This document shows positions 61,288 through 64,000 of a DNA stretch of 64,000 nt, in pieces. The notes below the pieces were generated by a model. That model was not told the DNA's origin and did no database searches. It saw only the letters and a list, made by a program, of their open reading frames with translations. The stretch lies in assembly GCF_927797785.1 (NCBI RefSeq), contig NZ_CAKMLL010000068.1, positions 1 through 64,000 of the forward strand, in the 5' to 3' direction. Numbering within the stretch: position 1 is the first letter of the stretch; each line of letters begins with the position of its first letter. The position numbers were made by a program, and so were the translations under genes. The stretch comes from Candidatus Nitrotoga sp. BS. GTDB taxonomy: Bacteria; Pseudomonadota; Gammaproteobacteria; Burkholderiales; Gallionellaceae.

Positions 61288-62168
61288 ATTGGATTTACGT
61301 CTTGCTTCGTGGCCGGCTTAATGCCTGCCGGAGTCTTGTAACGATTGTAACTCCACAAATATTGCGCAGGATTCGTGAGCACCAATTCTTCAAGCGCCGC
61401 ATTGACCTGCCTACCAATGGGCAAATCAACATTGAATTTCAGGGGTGTGAAGCGCAGGACATATCCCGACCCATTGGTTAATCGTTCGACGGAAGTCATC
61501 ACTACCGATGCGCCGCTAGACTTCACCAAGCGCCCAATCAACGTCATGGTGTAGGCTGGTCGCCCGAAGAAGTCTGCCCATTCTCCCTCGCCATTGCCGG
61601 GCACCTGATCTGGCAAAAGCCCTATTGCTTCAGCCCGCTTGAGCGCTTTATACAACTGGCGCACCCCGCTTACATCGGTACGCGCCAGCCGCATTTGGGC
61701 TCGCTCGCGACCGTTGCGCATCACTTGCTCTAGCCAGATTAACTTGGGAGGGCGATACAGTACAGTGAGTGGCATATGCTCTGCGACATATAAGGCTGAC
61801 ACATCGAAACATCCCAAATGCGGCGTTAAAAAAATTATCCCCTTGCCACTTGCACGTGCCGCTTCGATATGCTCCCAGCCATAACATGCTTTGACGCTGG
61901 CGGTCACCTCTGCTAAAGGTCGGCACCAAATCCACAGTAACTCGACCGCCCCCTTGCCCGTTTCAACTATGCTGGCGTTTAACACTCTGCGAAAATCTGT
62001 TTGGGGACGCCCTTTTAATGCATTATTGAGGTTTTCACGCATCCGTTCTGCATACTTATCCGACAGACTATAAGTCAATTTGCCCAGCATGGCGCCAAGA
62101 CGGTGTAACACACTCAGCGGTAAACGCGCTACCAAATTGAATAGTCTGGCTACAAGCGAGGGGATCAT
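61284..62168 (-). CDS. Lipid A biosynthesis acyltransferase, HtrB/LpxL type (first of pair)
   Basis: 294 residues. HX4D motif in FLTPHLGCFDVSALY, with LLPDQVPGNGEGEWADFFGRPAYTMTLIGRLV as the acceptor region. It differs strongly from the second copy, so the two probably transfer different secondary acyl chains to lipid A. Divergent from metK, from which it is 70 bp away. ATGA overlap with the following gene. Confidence 0.9.
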   Translation of the reverse strand: MIPSLVARLFNLVARLPLSVLHRLGAMLGKLTYSLSDKYAERMRENLNNALKGRPQTDFRRVLNASIVETGKGAVELLWIWCRPLAEVTASVKACYGWEHIEAARASGKGIIFLTPHLGCFDVSALYVAEHMPLTVLYRPPKLIWLEQVMRNGRERAQMRLARTDVSGVRQLYKALKRAEAIGLLPDQVPGNGEGEWADFFGRPAYTMTLIGRLVKSSGASVVMTSVERLTNGSGYVLRFTPLKFNVDLPIGRQVNAALEELVLTNPAQYLWSYNRYKTPAGIKPATKQDVNPI

Positions 62169-62189
62169 GGGGGTAATTACAATCAGTAG

Positions 62190-62199
62190 TTGCTATAAT
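62190..62199 (+). promoter_or_regulatory. Extended -10 promoter of metK
   Basis: TTGCTATAAT: perfect TATAAT at 62194-62199 with the TGN extension; no good -35, as usual for this class. It leaves a leader of about 30 bases, too short for a riboswitch. Confidence 0.6.
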
Positions 62200-62238
62200 G
62201 AAGGTTTTCTCAACCAACTCTATCTTTAAGGAGAGTTC

Positions 62239-63402
62239 ATGAATGAATTTCTATTTACATCCGAGTCAGTGTCTGAAGGTCATCCAGACAAAGTCGCGGA
62301 TCAAATTTCCGATTCCATTTTAGATGCTATTCTAGCGCAAGACCCCCATGCGCGAGTAGCCGCTGAGACATTAGTCAACACCGGCCTCGTGGTGCTTGCC
62401 GGTGAAATCACCACCAGCGCTAATGTGGACTATATCAAAGTTGCGCGCGACTGCATCAAGCGCATCGGCTATGACAATACCGAATACGGCATAGACTACA
62501 AAGGTTGTGCCGTGCTTGTTGCTTATGACAAGCAAAGTCCGGACATCGCCCAAGGCGTTGATCGCTCATCTAATGAGTACATGGATCAGGGCGCAGGTGA
62601 TCAAGGCCTGATGTTTGGTTATGCTTGCGATGAAACACCCACGTTAATGCCGCTGCCGATTCATTTGGCACACCGCGTAGTTGAGCGCCAGTCGCAACTG
62701 CGCCGCGATGGTCGCCTTAACTGGCTGCGTCCGGATGCAAAAGCGCAAGTCACCATCCGTTATGTGGATGGTAAGCCACACTCCATCGACACTGTATTGC
62801 TATCTACTCAGCACTCCCCCGAGATGTCGCTAGAAACAATTCGTGAAGCCGTAATTGAAGATATTATCAAGCCCCTGTTGCCACAGGAGCTAATCAAAGG
62901 TGACATTAAGTATTTGGTAAATCCCACTGGCCGTTTTGTTATCGGCGGCCCGCAAGGCGACTGCGGCCTGACAGGGCGCAAGATTATTGTAGATTCTTAC
63001 GGTGGCTCCGCCCCTCATGGAGGTGGTGCATTCTCCGGCAAAGATCCCTCTAAGGTAGATCGTTCCGCAGCCTACGCTGGCCGTTATATCGCCAAGAATA
63101 TCGTAGCTGCTGGTCTGGCCAGCAAGTGCTTGATTCAGATTTCCTACGCGATTGGCGTGGCTCTACCCACCAGTGTGTGGGTCACCAGTTATGGAACGGG
63201 AAAAATTTCCGATGAAAAAATTGCGGAGTTAGTAAAAAAACATTTCGACCTGCGCCCAAAAGGTATTGTGCAAATGCTCGATTTGTTGCGCCCAATTTAT
63301 ACCAATACTGCTGCCTATGGCCACTTTGGCCGCGAAGAACCAGAGTTTACCTGGGAAGCAACAGACAAGGCACCTGCCCTGCGGGCTGACGCCGGGCTAT
63401 AA
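62239..63402 (+). CDS. metK: S-adenosylmethionine synthetase
   Basis: Makes SAM from ATP and methionine. 387 residues, preceded by [43 protein letters not shown], the P-loop-like [22 protein letters not shown] and a complete C-terminal domain are all typical. Monocistronic with a strong palindrome after it. Confidence 0.98.
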   Translation: MNEFLFTSESVSEGHPDKVADQISDSILDAILAQDPHARVAAETLVNTGLVVLAGEITTSANVDYIKVARDCIKRIGYDNTEYGIDYKGCAVLVAYDKQSPDIAQGVDRSSNEYMDQGAGDQGLMFGYACDETPTLMPLPIHLAHRVVERQSQLRRDGRLNWLRPDAKAQVTIRYVDGKPHSIDTVLLSTQHSPEMSLETIREAVIEDIIKPLLPQELIKGDIKYLVNPTGRFVIGGPQGDCGLTGRKIIVDSYGGSAPHGGGAFSGKDPSKVDRSAAYAGRYIAKNIVAAGLASKCLIQISYAIGVALPTSVWVTSYGTGKISDEKIAELVKKHFDLRPKGIVQMLDLLRPIYTNTAAYGHFGREEPEFTWEATDKAPALRADAGL

Positions 63403-63427
63403 GTCACTTAATGGTTTAAATGTCTTA

Positions 63428-63471
63428 CCCATATTGTCACTTGGAAGCACAGATCCAAGTGACAATATGGG
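63428..63471. terminator. Perfect 18-bp inverted repeat after metK
   Basis: CCCATATTGTCACTTGGA (63428-63445), eight-base loop, then its exact complement (63454-63471). It lies 26 bp after metK and before the convergent transposase fragment. The T-tract expected of a Rho-independent terminator is absent, so RNA stabiliser or IS-related palindrome are alternatives. Confidence 0.5.
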
Positions 63472-63526
63472 ATTTGCAATCGAACCTATTTAGTCGACAC
63501 TGAATTATTCGATTCTGTCGTTAAGA

Positions 63527-63973
63527 TCAGGCTACGTAAGTTGCCTGAGTGCTGATCTGTTTTACTCCTCCGTACTTGATGCATTGCCCTAGCGAGATAA
63601 TGATTATTTTTGTGGCGTAGTGACCATTTACTGCGCCTAAAATGCAGGCAAAATCCCTCATCCACTTGGTGAAGTTCCATACTGCAGCAGCTATCAGGAC
63701 GTTTAGTTGGTCGCCCATCATCCCTTTGAGAAAGTTGCGTCCCAGCCGATAGTCTGATTTCAGATGGCCAATAACCGGCGCTATCCCTGCCCGTCGTCTG
63801 AAGCGATAACGTGCCAGAAAAAGCTGCTCCTGTCTGGCATTCTTGCGTGTGGTTTTAGGGATAAGGATATGGGTATCGCCGATGGTGGATTTTCCCCGAT
63901 TTCCCCTGTCACATAAACCAACTTGATTGGTTACATGCCTCAGCTGGGTACAATTTTTTACTTTCAGGCTCAT
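63527..63973 (-). pseudogene. C-terminal part of an IS5-family transposase, catalytic Glu lost
   Basis: About 148 codons. VGLCDRGNRGKSTIGDTHILIPK and FRRRAGIAPVIGHLKSDYRLGRNFLKGMMGDQLNVLIAAAVWNF match IS5-type transposases. The catalytic site reads RAGIAPVIGHLK where active enzymes have RAGIEPVIGHLK: Glu is replaced by Ala (GCG for GAG). The N-terminal half lies beyond the window or is gone. Confidence 0.8.
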
Positions 63974-64000
63974 GTGGTGAGCTATGAGGGGGTAATAATA

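Noticed and set aside
62169-62238. SAM riboswitch before metK
   Set aside because: The leader after the extended -10 promoter is only about 30 bases and has no suitable fold.

Overview
The window looks like the chromosome of a betaproteobacterium. Gene content and order (mnmG-rsmG-parA-parB-atpIBEFHAGDC-glmU, pilS-pilR-ampD, rph-rdgB-hemW, a DciA-like gene near secA) fit that class. An iron- or nitrite-oxidising Nitrosomonadales/Gallionellaceae-type organism is my guess by overall feel; no marker here proves the genus.

Layout. 1-9.1 kb, mostly minus strand: an alanine/lysine-rich H1-like protein (cut by the window edge), class Ia ribonucleotide reductase nrdAB behind a promoter with NrdR-box-like sites, ampD, the PilS/PilR two-component pair, a small PP0621-type protein and a DciA-like protein. 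9.1-25.5 kb: secA, a cyclic-nucleotide-binding-domain protein, argJ, tRNA-Gly(CCC), thiS-thiG-trmB, hemW, rdgB, rph, yicC, a DUF4145 protein, a REP-flanked RAYT transposase, a SYLF protein, a ClC chloride channel, and a GNAT / carbon-nitrogen-hydrolase pair. 25.8-29.4 kb: an AT-rich three-gene operon (2Fe-2S/2x4Fe-4S protein, fumarate-reductase-like flavoprotein, NuoF-like NADH subunit) that looks like a soluble NADH:acceptor oxidoreductase.

29.4-36.3 kb is an accessory zone built from one family of REP/RAYT elements in several states of decay (3' remnant, frameshifted copy, 3'-truncated copy, two internally deleted non-autonomous copies). Between them lie a TIR-domain protein, a small membrane protein, two Hsp20 genes with a sigma-32-like promoter, msrB-msrA, and an IS110-family element. 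The IS110 element sits inside a RAYT-associated REP between CACCCT and ACTTGGCT. Its long left end carries short segments matching both the REP target and the element's own ends, as expected for the guide loops of a bridge RNA. This is the most striking signal in the window.

36.3-53.5 kb returns to core genes: pepN, a dead IS4 copy, glmU, the complete F1Fo ATP synthase operon with its terminator, parB, parA, rsmG, mnmG and a parS site. 53.6-56.6 kb is a scrapyard of Rhs tips: an N-terminally truncated Rhs fragment with an L,D-transpeptidase-like C-terminus, a signal-peptide protein that may be its immunity partner (split by an in-frame TGA), a broken BrnT/antitoxin-like pair, and a second Rhs tip remnant. 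56.7-63.4 kb holds aroC, an MDR oxidoreductase, ubiD, two tandem HtrB/LpxL-type acyltransferases and metK; the window ends in a dead IS5-family transposase fragment.
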